Source: Polytrichum commune
Taxonomy: Eukaryota > Streptophyta > Polytrichopsida > Polytrichales > Polytrichaceae
Reading direction: 5' to 3'
DNA length: 64,000 nt
NCBI GenBank assembly: GCA_950295325.1
Contig: OX485803.1
Span: 68,837,554-68,901,553, forward strand
Positions within the stretch are counted from its first letter, which is position 1, and every line of letters starts with the position of its first letter. The notes beneath the pieces were generated by a model that worked only from the letters and a program-made list of their open reading frames with translations, did no database searches and was not told the DNA's origin. Positions 33,195-43,404 of the stretch are shown in pieces. A program made the position numbers and the translations under genes.

Positions 33195-33924
33195 GGCCAA
33201 AGTATCAAAGTCCGCACAACCACTACATCCAATTATGCCTACGGAGGTATTCCAAAGATGGGGGTTAGACTTTATAGGACCAATCAATCCTCCCGCCAAA
33301 GGTACTAAAAACAGATACATCATCACCGCTACGGACTACACTACCAAATGGGTAGAAGCAAGAGCACTTAAGGATAATACCGCGACGTCTACCGCGAAAT
33401 TCATATTTGAGGAGATCATCACCAAATTTGGATGTCCGATTGAACTAGTTAGTGACCAAGGGAGTCACTTTCTAAACGAGACAATCCAAATTTTAACCAA
33501 GATATTCATGGTCTTACATCGTAAATTGACAACTTACTATCCTCAAGCTAATGGCCAAGCCGAAAGCACGAACAAAGTCATTAAAACGACACTTACCAAA
33601 ATGGTAAACGCCAATCGCACGGATTGGGACACTAAACTATATGCGGCATTATGGGCGTATAGAACGGCATACAAAGTCACCACCAAGCATACACCATTTT
33701 TATTGGTATTTGGAACGGAAGCATTACTTCCATTAACATTTATTTACAACGAGGAGAATCTCCAAAAGAATCAAGAATGGCATCCCGTTTTTAAACGGAG
33801 AATGGAACAATTAAAAACATTAGATTTAACTCGTATCGAAGCAGAGGAGAATATCGAACATACCCAAACCATGAGGATGAGAACAAAGCGCTCAAGAATA
33901 GTTGGAGTATCAATGGAACTTTGA
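33195..33924 (+). pseudogene. Ty3/Gypsy integrase core fragment fused to the DUF7869 frame
   Basis: From KVSKSAQPLHPIMPTEV the frame is retroviral-type integrase: WGLDFIGPINPPAKGTKN (first Asp), ELVSDQGSHFLNET (second Asp) and YYPQANGQAESTNKVIK (catalytic Glu), followed by the usual WAYRTAYKVTTKHTPF and FGTEALLPLTFIY. It stays in frame with the transposase to its left, giving one open frame 32554-33924. The zinc-binding N-terminus, RT, RNase H and C-terminal domain are absent. 33195-33797 corresponds to the fragment at 41080-41682 with only about five amino-acid differences. Confidence 0.85.
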
Positions 33925-35421
33925 GAGGAGTTGTTATGAGTAGTAACGCCAATTTAACTTGAACGTCGGAATTATAATTAACTCTCAAAAGTGGAACTTA
34001 TCATTGAACTCCTCAAAAGAGAATTATAAATATACATGTGATTGTATGTTTGAAGAATTATATGCATGTTATGGACGATTAAAGTGAAACTTCTTAACGA
34101 TTACAAACTCCTTCAAAAGATGATGAACTTATTATCATAAACAACATAATTGACTTACAAGTATTATGCATATTATATTATATAACATATGTTTGAGTAT
34201 CGAACTTATTTTATGATTAACAAGAATGATGAAGACATTAATTTACATCAAAGTTTGAATCTATATGAATAAAATAATATTGATATGAAATAATCTACTT
34301 ACTATAATTGTTATTGGAACTTCTTTCTTTAAGTTTCTTTGTGAGTTGTTGGATGTCATTACAATTTGAAGGATTAACTATTCAAGAGAAGATCTATCTC
34401 TCTCTTGAGCGAAACTCAAGAGAGATAGGTTTACTTCTCGTCATCAAGAAACACTTTGTAGTAAAAGTGTTTTTTCTCTTAAGATACTTTGTGAGTTGTT
34501 GGATGTCATTACAAGTGAAGGATCAACTATCAAAAAGTAGAGTTCTATCTCTTGAGTAAATTCAAGAGAGTTATAATTACTATCGTCATCAAGAAACACT
34601 TTGAAGTTAAACGTGACATTGCAAAACAATCAATGATGTGTTCATGAAATTATAACTACTATATGTATACATGTCAAGTTACAATATTATAAGTAATAAC
34701 ACTTGAGCTTAAAAAAGAAGACTCAAGAATATTAGATCTTCTTCATCATTATAAGTTTACTATCATTTGTGTGATTGATGTTTATGAACTACGAACCTTA
34801 AGGATTCATATAACTTATTGAAAACTATATTATTATCGAGGATATTGTTACACCTCTTGAAGCTTTCTTTAAATCTAATGGTTCTTATTATCAATGATGC
34901 CTTACATTGAAAATAAGAATTAAGATAATGAGATTGTGTTCACTCCAATAATTATATTCATATTATAAGGAGAAGAGAGGGATTATTAATTCGAGACCGA
35001 ACATATTAATGAGGCACGGTAGTTCTCAAGTGAATATAAATTTACATGATGTGCATCGTGAGTCTTCTTAGCTAATTTGCAAAGGAACGACCCACGGCGT
35101 CCATCATTTTCCGCACTGCCACTAACAAAATCAGAAGTGAAGCGGCCGAACAGATCCAAACAATTTTTACAAATATTAACACAATTTGGGTACCATGTTT
35201 GCTAATAATAGCACGGTTCCAAGATGACACCGAGTCCAAAGACGCTGGCGACACTTGCGCACGATCCGGCATGTGTGCTGCATTGTGCACAGTGTCAGTG
35301 TATTGTGCATTTTTGTGTGTAAATGGACCTTGTTTCCTTGTAGTGTCAACATAGGCCGATGATCTCTCTCATCAGCCAACCATATGGATAAAGAATCAGG
35401 AGAAAACATGGCTTGCAATGA
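33925..35421. other. AT-rich DNA without genes; one direct duplication
   Basis: 34315-34465 and 34475-34610 are direct copies (shared 'tactttgtgagttgttggat', 'gtcattaca', 'tctatctcttgag', 'gtcatcaagaaacactttg'). Nothing else is recognised up to the LTR at 35422. Confidence 0.6.
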
Positions 35422-35837
35422 TGTGAGGCCAAACCACCCACCCTTAAGCGTCCTAGTCCGGGTGAGGGAATGGGTATCACATTCATGTTTCCATACTCCA
35501 TTTTACCAGATTCGTGAGACTCCATTACAATTCCCATCAATCATTGCACACCAATCCATTCCACGATAATATTACAAGCGTTAATAAACGCTCTTCTCTA
35601 TCATCACAATCATAACGTCCTCCTAGCTTGCTAATGAACTAATTATCTAAACTAATATGAAGTAATAACCTAATAAATTCACTATTCCCAAGCCTAAGGT
35701 AGCACCATGGTCCCCCCACTTTATATCACCTTGGCCCCCTTTAATCCTCTACCTAACTCCCTCAAGGATTTGCACTGAGCCTCGAAGCCGCCATACAAAC
35801 TCAACCTTATAGGACCTTGGAACTACAAATGTAAGCC

Positions 35838-36185
35838 TCGAGTGTATCAGTTAGCCCCCTGGACTGCACCTGTATGAGCTTTGGCTGTATCAGTTAGGCC
35901 TCCTGGACTGCACCTATATGAGCTTCGACTGTATCAGTTAGGCCCCCTAGATTGCAAATGTATGAGCTTCGGCTGTATCAGTTAGGCCCCCTGGACTGCA
36001 CATGTATGAGCTTCGGTTGTATCAGTTAGGCCCCCTGGACTGCAAATGTATGAGCTTCGAAGGTGATCAGTTAGGCCCCCTGGACTGCACCTGTAAAAGC
36101 TTCGGCTGTATCAGTTAGGCCCCCTGGACTGCACCTGTATGAGCTTCGAAGGTGATCAGTTAGCCCCCCTGGACTGCAAATGTGG
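35838..36185. repeat. Minisatellite of about 44 bp, about 8 copies, inside LTR B
   Basis: The unit contains 'tgtatcagttaggccccctg', 'gactgcacctgtatgagctt' and 'cgg', with variants (gaaggtgatcag, gcaaatg). Confidence 0.9.
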
Positions 36186-36355
36186 GCCTCGGCCGTAAGT
36201 AGTACAACTCCGACTGCAACCCAGCCTAAACCTCTCCAACTATCTACCTAATCCTACCAAACCCACTACCTAATTACTCTAAACAAGCCCACTAGTTCTA
36301 CTAACCCTTACCTAATTCCCACATTCTTTTTTAGCTCTAAGAGCTCCCAAAGTCC

Positions 36356-36356
<1 letters not shown>

Positions 36357-36393
<37 letters not shown>

Positions 36394-36410
36394 GAGGAGG
36401 AGGAGGAGAG
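36357..36410. repeat. (GA)n then (GGA)n microsatellite in LTR B
   Basis: About 16 GA dinucleotides followed by GGA trinucleotides. The same place in LTR C (about 50574-50640) also holds a purine run. Confidence 0.95.
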
Positions 36411-36751
36411 GGCACCCAAGACCACAAGCCCCTTAACCTTCTCCTATTTAGTAGGACCTTATCCTATCCACTAAACCTTCACCCTTTAAACCAACAAGAG
36501 CATGTTCTAATTCAAACATTTAAATCCAAGGACCTTCCTCTTGCTTCATCAACCACTACTCACTTAATCACAACACTCCCTAATATCACTAAGCTTCTAC
36601 TTAACCACACAAAATAGGCTTAAAGCCTAAAACATAAACCACACCAAGCCTCACTATTTTTATACTTTTGATTGTTTCAATAACACTCCAATTGCAATTC
36701 TAATTAAATTCTAAACATAAAACCAATATGAGCACTCATTTTGGGCTCATA

Positions 36752-37955
36752 AATGAGTTGAAACAGATTACAAGGGGTACTGATGGGGCCCTAAACTTTG
36801 GTGATGCTCTTCTCTGTCCAGTCTTTAATTTACGTTCTGTGTAGATAGGACACACAAACCTGCTAAAATTCTAGTTATTGGGACAGAGCCCAGTGTGGAA
36901 AGTAAGGAAGGATTGCCCCTTCCAGATCCAAAATACCTTATTGCAAGTCCACTTCTTGTGACAAAAGTGCAACAGCACATCGAAGGGCCGCTTTACACCT
37001 AGAGGCCGGGCCAATTCGTTGTGTAAGAGGCTTGAAATCCTCACTTGTGATTGACCAAAAGGCTGAAATCGGTCCCGACCCTTATACACTTAGGGGCCGG
37101 GTTGATTTGGTGGTATGAATCTTTTTAATCAAAAAGATGCATGTTCCGACACGGTCCGAGCTCGTTGAATTGGGTGCACCCAAAATGAAGGGCCAATATC
37201 ACATTCCAATTTTCTTTAAAGTTCAATAAAATATGATTTTTTGGCGAACTATATCCAGTGGATTATGTGGAAATATGAAAGGCTCTATGCTAGATTGTGC
37301 TAGATCCGTTGGATTATGCTAGATTTATTGATACGGCCTAGCTTCTTGGCCCTAAGGGCTTTACATATGGGAAAATTGGCCCCCATTATAATCTTATTAT
37401 AATGTGTAGTTGAGGCCGGCCTCCAACCCAAAAGGGACTGAAATTTCATGCAATCGGCCTCAAGGGGAATTGGCCCGGCCTCCAACCCAAAAGGGACTGA
37501 AATTTCATGCAATCGGCCTCAAGGGGAATTGGCCCGGCCTCTACATGTAAAGCGGCCCTAAGTTACGAAGGTGGGGATCAATGCTAGAATGAAACTCTGC
37601 AACCTACACATCAATGTGTCTGGCATTTTCAACATAACTTTGCCAAATGGCAGCTTTGCGAGCCTTGCCTTGCTTTGCCTTTGATGAACCTCACCTTGCA
37701 GATTGGAATGTAGCGAGACTACACTGGAATAACGGCAATCTGTAACTGTAGATTAGGCTCCTGCAACATGAAGGATAGGGTCCACTATGAAATCCATTAG
37801 GGGCCACTTTACACCTAGAGGCCGGGCCAATTCGTTGTGTAAGAGGTTTGAAATTCTCACTTGTGATTGGTCAAAAGGCTAATACAGGTCCCAACCCCTT
37901 TACACCTAGAGGCATGGTCAATTTGTTGTGTAAAAGGTTTGAAATCCTCACTTGT
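36752..37955. repeat. Repeat-rich DNA: units of about 85 bp and a 59-bp pair
   Basis: The 'tttacacctagaggccgggc' unit continues 'caattcgttgtgtaagagg', 'tttgaaatcctcacttgtga' and 'ttggtcaaaaggct'. It occurs at about 36988-37085 and 37803-37955, and again at 40845-41075 after an LTR-like insertion. A separate 59-bp unit ('ctccaacccaaaagggactg', 'aaatttcatgcaatcggcct', 'caaggggaattggccc...') is repeated twice at 37415-37533. No gene is seen. Confidence 0.8.
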
Positions 37956-39459
37956 TGTGGTACTTTTGGGCCACCCCCTTTCGAGGGAGCCTAAAAGTAT
38001 CACACAAGCCCTTCGGTGAAGGTGGCCTGCATTTGCAGGCGCCCAAGCCGAACCCGGATGATAGGTGTATAACGTGAGTAGTTAGATTTTTAAGGGAGAT
38101 TAAATATGCGTCGTAGTACCTCCGGAGGTTAGGCCTTAGTTTTTTACTAGTGTGGCTTTAAACTCCACTAACCAATTTCATATCTAGTTCTAACCTTAAC
38201 CTACAACCTATTCTACGCGCAGACGCACCAGCCTTGAAACCAAGGCAATCATAATTTGTGAATTGGGATGGTTCTGATACACCCAACCGGGTGTGACTCA
38301 TACCACCCTAACTCAACGAACGGAATAACGACAATTTGATGGACCATTCAATTCTTCCTATTTCTTTATTTAGTTCTATTTAGTTTTCTAAGCGGGGGAA
38401 CTTGGCCTAAGTCCCACCCTTCACACAAATTCCTTCTTAATTACTTACTTTTGTTTGCACGTCCTAACTTACTACATTAACATATTAGGCATCACCCCTT
38501 ACCTCGGGTCTCTTGCCAACAAGGGTTTACGATTTATTTGGTATGTTTTGATTGTTAAATGTGTTTACACTGGATAGTCCACGAAATGCAACTCAATGGG
38601 ACCAGGGTGACGGGCGACCTGTAGGTTCAACCTGTTGCGCAATCTTCATAAATTGGGGCCATTACTCCCAATCTATGGGGCCAACAACATAATAGTGGAT
38701 TCGCGGGTCATTAACCCCACCTTTCCACCAACAACATTCAGAGTGGTCGTGTCGGTGATTAATCCGACTTACCACACACGAAACTTGCTAATAAATGAAG
38801 CTACTACCACAAAACATACCAAGGGCCCCGAAAACAATGGAATTGGATACTCCCTTGGCGGTCAAGTGGTCAAGCCACTTGACCTTACGAGATAGGTGAG
38901 TGGGTTTAGAGATGCGTACCTTAGCCGTGCTCCCTCCAATCCTAAATGGAAGGCTTAAGGTTAGTTAATTTACCTCAATTTTCCTCGGTTGATTTGGGCT
39001 TAATGTAGGCCGAGCCGCTACCTCCTTCCTTGCTCCACTTTCCGAGCGTCGACCTTGCCTCCTTCTTTGTAACTAGTTTGGTAGTAAGCGTACCTTAGTT
39101 AACAATTAAAATATAAAGTGTTATTCTGCCCTGTAATTTAATCCTAAGCATAATATTTATACTTAGTGCACCAAATTATCTTTCCAATGATCTAAAAATC
39201 ACTCTAATCGGATAAGAAATGCAAAAGTTATGAGGGTTGGAAGTGTGAGGTCGATTCAACCGACCCTTCCAACCCACCTATCTACCTTCTAACTTCAAAA
39301 ATTCATAGCACATTCCTTACTACTTGGATCTAGGCTTTCCTTATACCATTGGAAAGCTATGAACAAGCTCTAACTAGAAAAATTATGACATCAGCAGGTT
39401 AAGCTAATAGAAATTCAGCGGACTCCTTGTAACACAGCAGTCAATCAAGAAGGCTTAAA

Positions 39460-39935
39460 CTATGTATCTCGCCTTCAACAATTCATATCTAATTCAAATC
39501 TTAGTCAAATCAAACGTTCTATATGACCCTGGAGAGATATTAAAAAGATGTATTTGATAAAATATGTGATTAGAAAGGTAAGCCGAAGTGAACCCAGCAG
39601 GTCCTCTGTAATGCAGCAGTCAACCAAAAGTTCTCAAACTATGTGTCCCATCTTGCACAATTCATATCTAATTCAAACCATGCTCAAATCAAATGTTCTA
39701 AGCCATTTTGGAAAGCTACACAAAAGTTCTACTTGGGAAAAATATAATTTCTTGGAATTAAAATTCCTATTGGGCTCGCAGGTCTGATCCAGCAGCCGCT
39801 ACCCACAAGACCACCCAGTTTTTCTACTCCATCTTTGAAAATCCATAACTAATTGTCATCTCAACCAAATCACAAATGGGAAACGGCTATGGATAGCTAT
39901 ATGAAATCTCTCTAAGAGAAAAATGATAAGTATCT
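39460..39935. repeat. Diverged direct repeats of about 180-190 bp in the 2.9-kb insertion
   Basis: Three copies share 'caattcatatctaattcaaa', 'ctcaaatcaaa.gttcta' and 'gaaagct' blocks near 39475, 39655 and 39840. Confidence 0.6.
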
Positions 39936-40534
39936 TGTTCTAGCTTTTGAACTAAGCCTTCAGGGCATTGGCAGATGAGGTCTATAATGCCTCTACTCAA
40001 AACTCTACCATCCAACCTACCTCTACAAAAGAAGGAATAATTTTGTTGGTGTGTTAATAAACACACAACCTAACTAGGAGAGAGAGAGTAGAGGAGGTTC
40101 TCAAGCCTTTCTTTTAGACCATTGAGAATACATGCTAAAGGATTTTTTCCTAACTACATTGAAGCAGGGCTTCGCCCAAAAACTAGAGAAAGAGAGAGAG
40201 CTACAAGGTGGAAGGAGGGGTTTTTAAACCCTCTCACAAAAGGGTTGGACCCCTCCTCCACCGGATCCATTTTTCAAACCCTTTCCCGAAATTTTGGCTC
40301 GGGGGTTTTCCCGGTTGAGGTTGCCACCCTCTTGCCGAGGTGGCTCCGACAAAAAACCTTTAGAAATCTTTCTAATTTTTCCGCCATCGAGTTGGCAAGG
40401 GGGCAAGTGGGCAAGTAGCCCCCTTGCTCTCTTTCTTTTTTGTCTTCAAAATTCTTCACGCCGATTTTATCTTCTTACGTAAAACACCTCCAATAGTCTT
40501 GTGTGCCTCACACTAACTAATAAACTAACACTTG

Positions 40535-40660
40535 CTTAGCTAGCATTTACTAACATTTGCTTAATAGCTAGCATCTACTAATATTTGCTTAATAGCTAGC
40601 ATCTACTAATATTTGCTTAATAGCTAGCATCTACTAATATTTGCTTAGCTAGTTGTTTTT
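40535..40660. repeat. 28-bp tandem repeat, 4-5 copies
   Basis: The unit is 'tagctagcatctactaatat' + 'ttgcttaa'. It lies inside the 2.9-kb insertion. Confidence 0.9.
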
Positions 40661-41079
40661 ACTAGCTAGCATATTTTTTCTACTTTGCTATCTTCTAGCA
40701 CTACTTAGTTTCATTTTGACCTTCCTTCTTCTAGGCTAAATGCTAAATGAACTAATTTTTCCCTAAATTCCCTATCAATTCTAACTTTTAATGCTAACAT
40801 TCTAACTAAAAGTGATCCCGCAGAGTGGTGGACCACTCAAAGGGTTCACACTTGTGATTGGTCAAAAGGCTAAAATCGGCCCCAACCCCTTTACACCTAG
40901 AGGCCGCGCCAATTCGTTGCGTAAGAGGTTTGAAATCCTTACTTGTGATAGGTCAAAAGGCTCAAATTGGCCCCAACCCCTTTACACCTAGAGGCAGGGC
41001 CAATTCGTTGTGTAAGAGGTTTGAAATCCTCACTTGTGATTGGTCAAAAGGCTAAAATCGGCCCCAACCCCTTTACAAA

Positions 41080-41702
41080 CGTTTAAAAACGGGATGCCAT
41101 TCTTGATTCTTTTGGAGATTCTCCTCGTTGTAAATAAATGTTAATGGAAGTAATGCTTCCGTTCCAAATACCAATGAAAATGGTGTATGCTTGGTGGTGA
41201 CTTTGTATGCCGTTCTATACGCCCATAATGCCGCATATAGTTTAGTGTCCCAATCCGTGCGATTGGCGTTTACCATTTTGGTAAGTGTCATTTTAATGAC
41301 TTTGTTCGTGCTTTCGGCTTGGCCATTAGCTTGAGGATAGTAAGTTGTCAATTTATGATGTAAGACCATGAATATCTTGGTTAAAATTTGGATTGTCTCG
41401 TTTAGAAAGTGACTCCCTTGGTCACTAACTAGTTCAATCGGACATCCAAATTTGGTGATGATCTCCTCAAATATGAATTTCGCGGTAGACGTCGCGGTAT
41501 TATCCTTAAGTGCTCTTGCTTCTACCCATTTGGTAGTGTAGTCCATAGCGGTGATGATGTATCTGTTTTTAGTACCTTTGGCGGGAGGATCGATTGGTCC
41601 TATAAAGTCTAACCCCCATCTTTGGAATACCTCCGTAGGCATAATTGGATGTAGTGGTTGTGCGGACTTTGATACTTTGGCCTTTCTCTTCCACCCTCCC
41701 AT
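41080..41702 (-). pseudogene. Second Ty3/Gypsy integrase core fragment
   Basis: The minus strand encodes KRKAKVSKSAQPLHPIMP through to QEWHPVFKR, with WGLDFIGPIDPP, ELVSDQGSHFLNET and ANGQAESTNK carrying the D, D and E residues. It is open throughout. It is 603 bp co-linear with 33195-33797, with changes such as N/D, T/M, R/H, T/M and L/S. Its left edge (41080) abuts the 85-bp repeat. Its right edge abuts the 5' end of the methyltransferase-like gene on the opposite strand, whose upstream part it has probably replaced. Confidence 0.85.
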
Positions 41703-41741
41703 CCTAAGAGAGTTCTAGGCTTCACGAGGTCAGATGTGGGC

Positions 41742-43007
41742 ATGGCTGATCTTGTCATTGCTGACATCCCTGAGAACTTGCCCGTGCCCAATGTCTCCGA
41801 TCCTGCATATAGTGTACCTTCCTGGAATGCATTAGATCCCGATTTTATTGGTGAACTCTTCGATTTCGCGGACGAGATCCTGCATGACGATGGAGCTCTC
41901 CTCCTCTTTCATCCAGATGACAATGGTGACTTCAGGGAGAGCATTCATGACCACTTCGCTGCTTTTGGGTTCACCATCTTCAAGGAGTGGCTGGGAGTCA
42001 ACCGTCTTCGCCTACAGTCAGCTAAGCATGTGGACAAGACCACCAACCTCTTCCAAGTTGTACTGCTTGTTCGTGCCACGAAAACAATCAGATCCGACCT
42101 TGATAAGCGGCCCCGGCACTCGTCATTTCGCCTTCGCGATGCCAATGAGCTCAAGGCTATTGGCATTGAGCTCGACATGGATGATGCCATTATGAATTAT
42201 ACCACAACTCCTCTCATGGATGGCTCCAAAGCTTGGTGTGGTCCCCGGGAGAAAGATATTTTTTTCATGTCCTCCTTGATCATGGCCACTACGGACATTG
42301 GACAGGTCGTGGTGGACGTTAATGCAGGCGTTGGTATGTCCTACTTCACTTGCCATCATATCCTAGTTTTCACTTTCTACGTTTGCTTTTACTTATCTTT
42401 GCTAACCTTTCCTTCGCAACAGGGACTTCTGTCCATGCATGCAGGCAGCTTGGGCGCCATATCGTTGCTCTCGAGGAGGACGAGGACACCTTCAACCGTG
42501 TCCTTGAGCCACTTAAGAGTGTTAAGCCTCCGGTGAAGGCTCCATCCATTGTTGTTGCTGCCACGCAGTCTTCACAAGGCACGCAGAAGAGGCCGCCGGC
42601 CTTGAAGCGATCGAGGCCACAACCCTCGCAGTAAGTGAGTATGATAACCATCTTCGCTTCATTTCCTTGTCCGCTCAGCTTTTACACTTTCCATCCTCTT
42701 TCTTACAATTTTCATGCTTGTTTTCAGACTTGGCCTTGGAGCGGATGTGTTTGGTACTCCCACCATGGGATTCACTTTGCCAATCTATGCCCATGATATG
42801 GCGATGGTCCTAGCGGTACAACCTTCTCCTACCAAAGCTAGTACCCCGTCTCCACGTTATGACCCCCGTGCCATAGACTTATTCGAGCTTTTTGCAGAGG
42901 TGGATAATGAGTGTCATAGCTTAGATTCCACTTCAGATGATGGCGGCCATGAGGGGAGTATCTTTGGAAGTAGGGAATCTAGTAGTGACAACCTCATTGT
43001 TGATTGA
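41742..43007 (+). CDS. Beta-class N4/N6 DNA amino-methyltransferase-like protein, three exons, 5'-truncated
   Basis: Exons are 41742-42333, 42423-42630 and 42728-43007. They join in frame across gtatgt...cgcaacag and gtaagt...gttttcag introns, giving about 359 residues from ATG 41742. MADLVIADIPENLPVPN takes the motif IV place (usually DPPY). GALLLFHPDDNGDF and LFQVVLLVRATKT fit strands 5-7. QVVVDVNAGVG joined to TSVHACRQLGRHIVALEEDE gives motif I (D.F.GSGT) and the acidic motif II. Motif IV before motif I is the beta-class order, normal for bacterial and phage DNA methyltransferases. DIPEN in place of DPPY makes catalysis doubtful. The frame stays open upstream of the ATG to the integrase junction, so the N-terminus is probably lost. 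The C-terminus is Ser/Asp-rich and disordered. Confidence 0.65.
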
Positions 43008-43363
43008 TTTTTGGTTTGATTGATTGGTATTTGGATTTATAAAGTGTGGTGTGGTTTTCAATATTCCAATTATCTCATTGAATGCATCTTTTCGTTGTTC
43101 TCAAATCACACTACACTTGGTGGTCGTCATACTCCAAAGAGAATTTAGTCCACCATCTTCTCAACCATAGTGAATTTTCCCACGGTCATAGGGCCTCATT
43201 GGTACATTTAAGAAACTTTTTGGTTCTAAAAATTGGGCACTTCATAAATATGGGCCTCATAATTCCAAAATTAAACTTGAAATATGTGCAAAATCCACGG
43301 TCATAAGGGTCCTAACTTTCGTTAAATGGAGTTTTAAATTTTGATTTTCTGCTCACGAGATCT

Positions 43364-43396
43364 GCTCACCGCTCACCGCTCACCGCTCACCGCTCA
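43364..43396. repeat. 9-bp tandem repeat (gctcaccgc)
   Basis: Four copies of 'gctcaccgctcac' phase just before the 86-bp array. Confidence 0.9.
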
Positions 43397-43404
43397 CATC
43401 GTAG

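Larger units (their letters stand above)
35422..36751 (-). mobile_element. Solo LTR B with perfect 5-bp TSD (AATGA)
   Basis: It begins TGTGAGGCCAAACCACCC and ends TTTTGGGCTCATA. AATGA flanks it at 35417-35421 and 36752-36756. It shares end sequences and internal blocks with LTRs A, C, D and E, and has no internal coding region. Orientation follows from the intact element E, whose LTR is the reverse complement on the plus strand. Confidence 0.9.
37956..40850. mobile_element. LTR-like insertion of 2.9 kb with perfect TSD (CTTGT)
   Basis: It starts TGTGGTACTTTTGGGCC and ends AAAGGGTTCACA (TGTG/CACA ends). CTTGT flanks it at 37951-37955 and 40851-40855. Removing it restores 'tcctcacttgtgattggtca', the running sequence of the 85-bp repeat, so the target is known exactly. 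No open frame longer than about 100 codons and no retroviral motif is present. It is either a very long solo LTR or a large non-autonomous element. Orientation is not settled. Confidence 0.8.

Noticed and set aside
33195-41682. Exactly 603-bp mobile integrase cassette
   Set aside because: The equal length of the shared block follows from one copy being cut on the left and the other on the right of the same parent sequence. It does not show a defined cassette.
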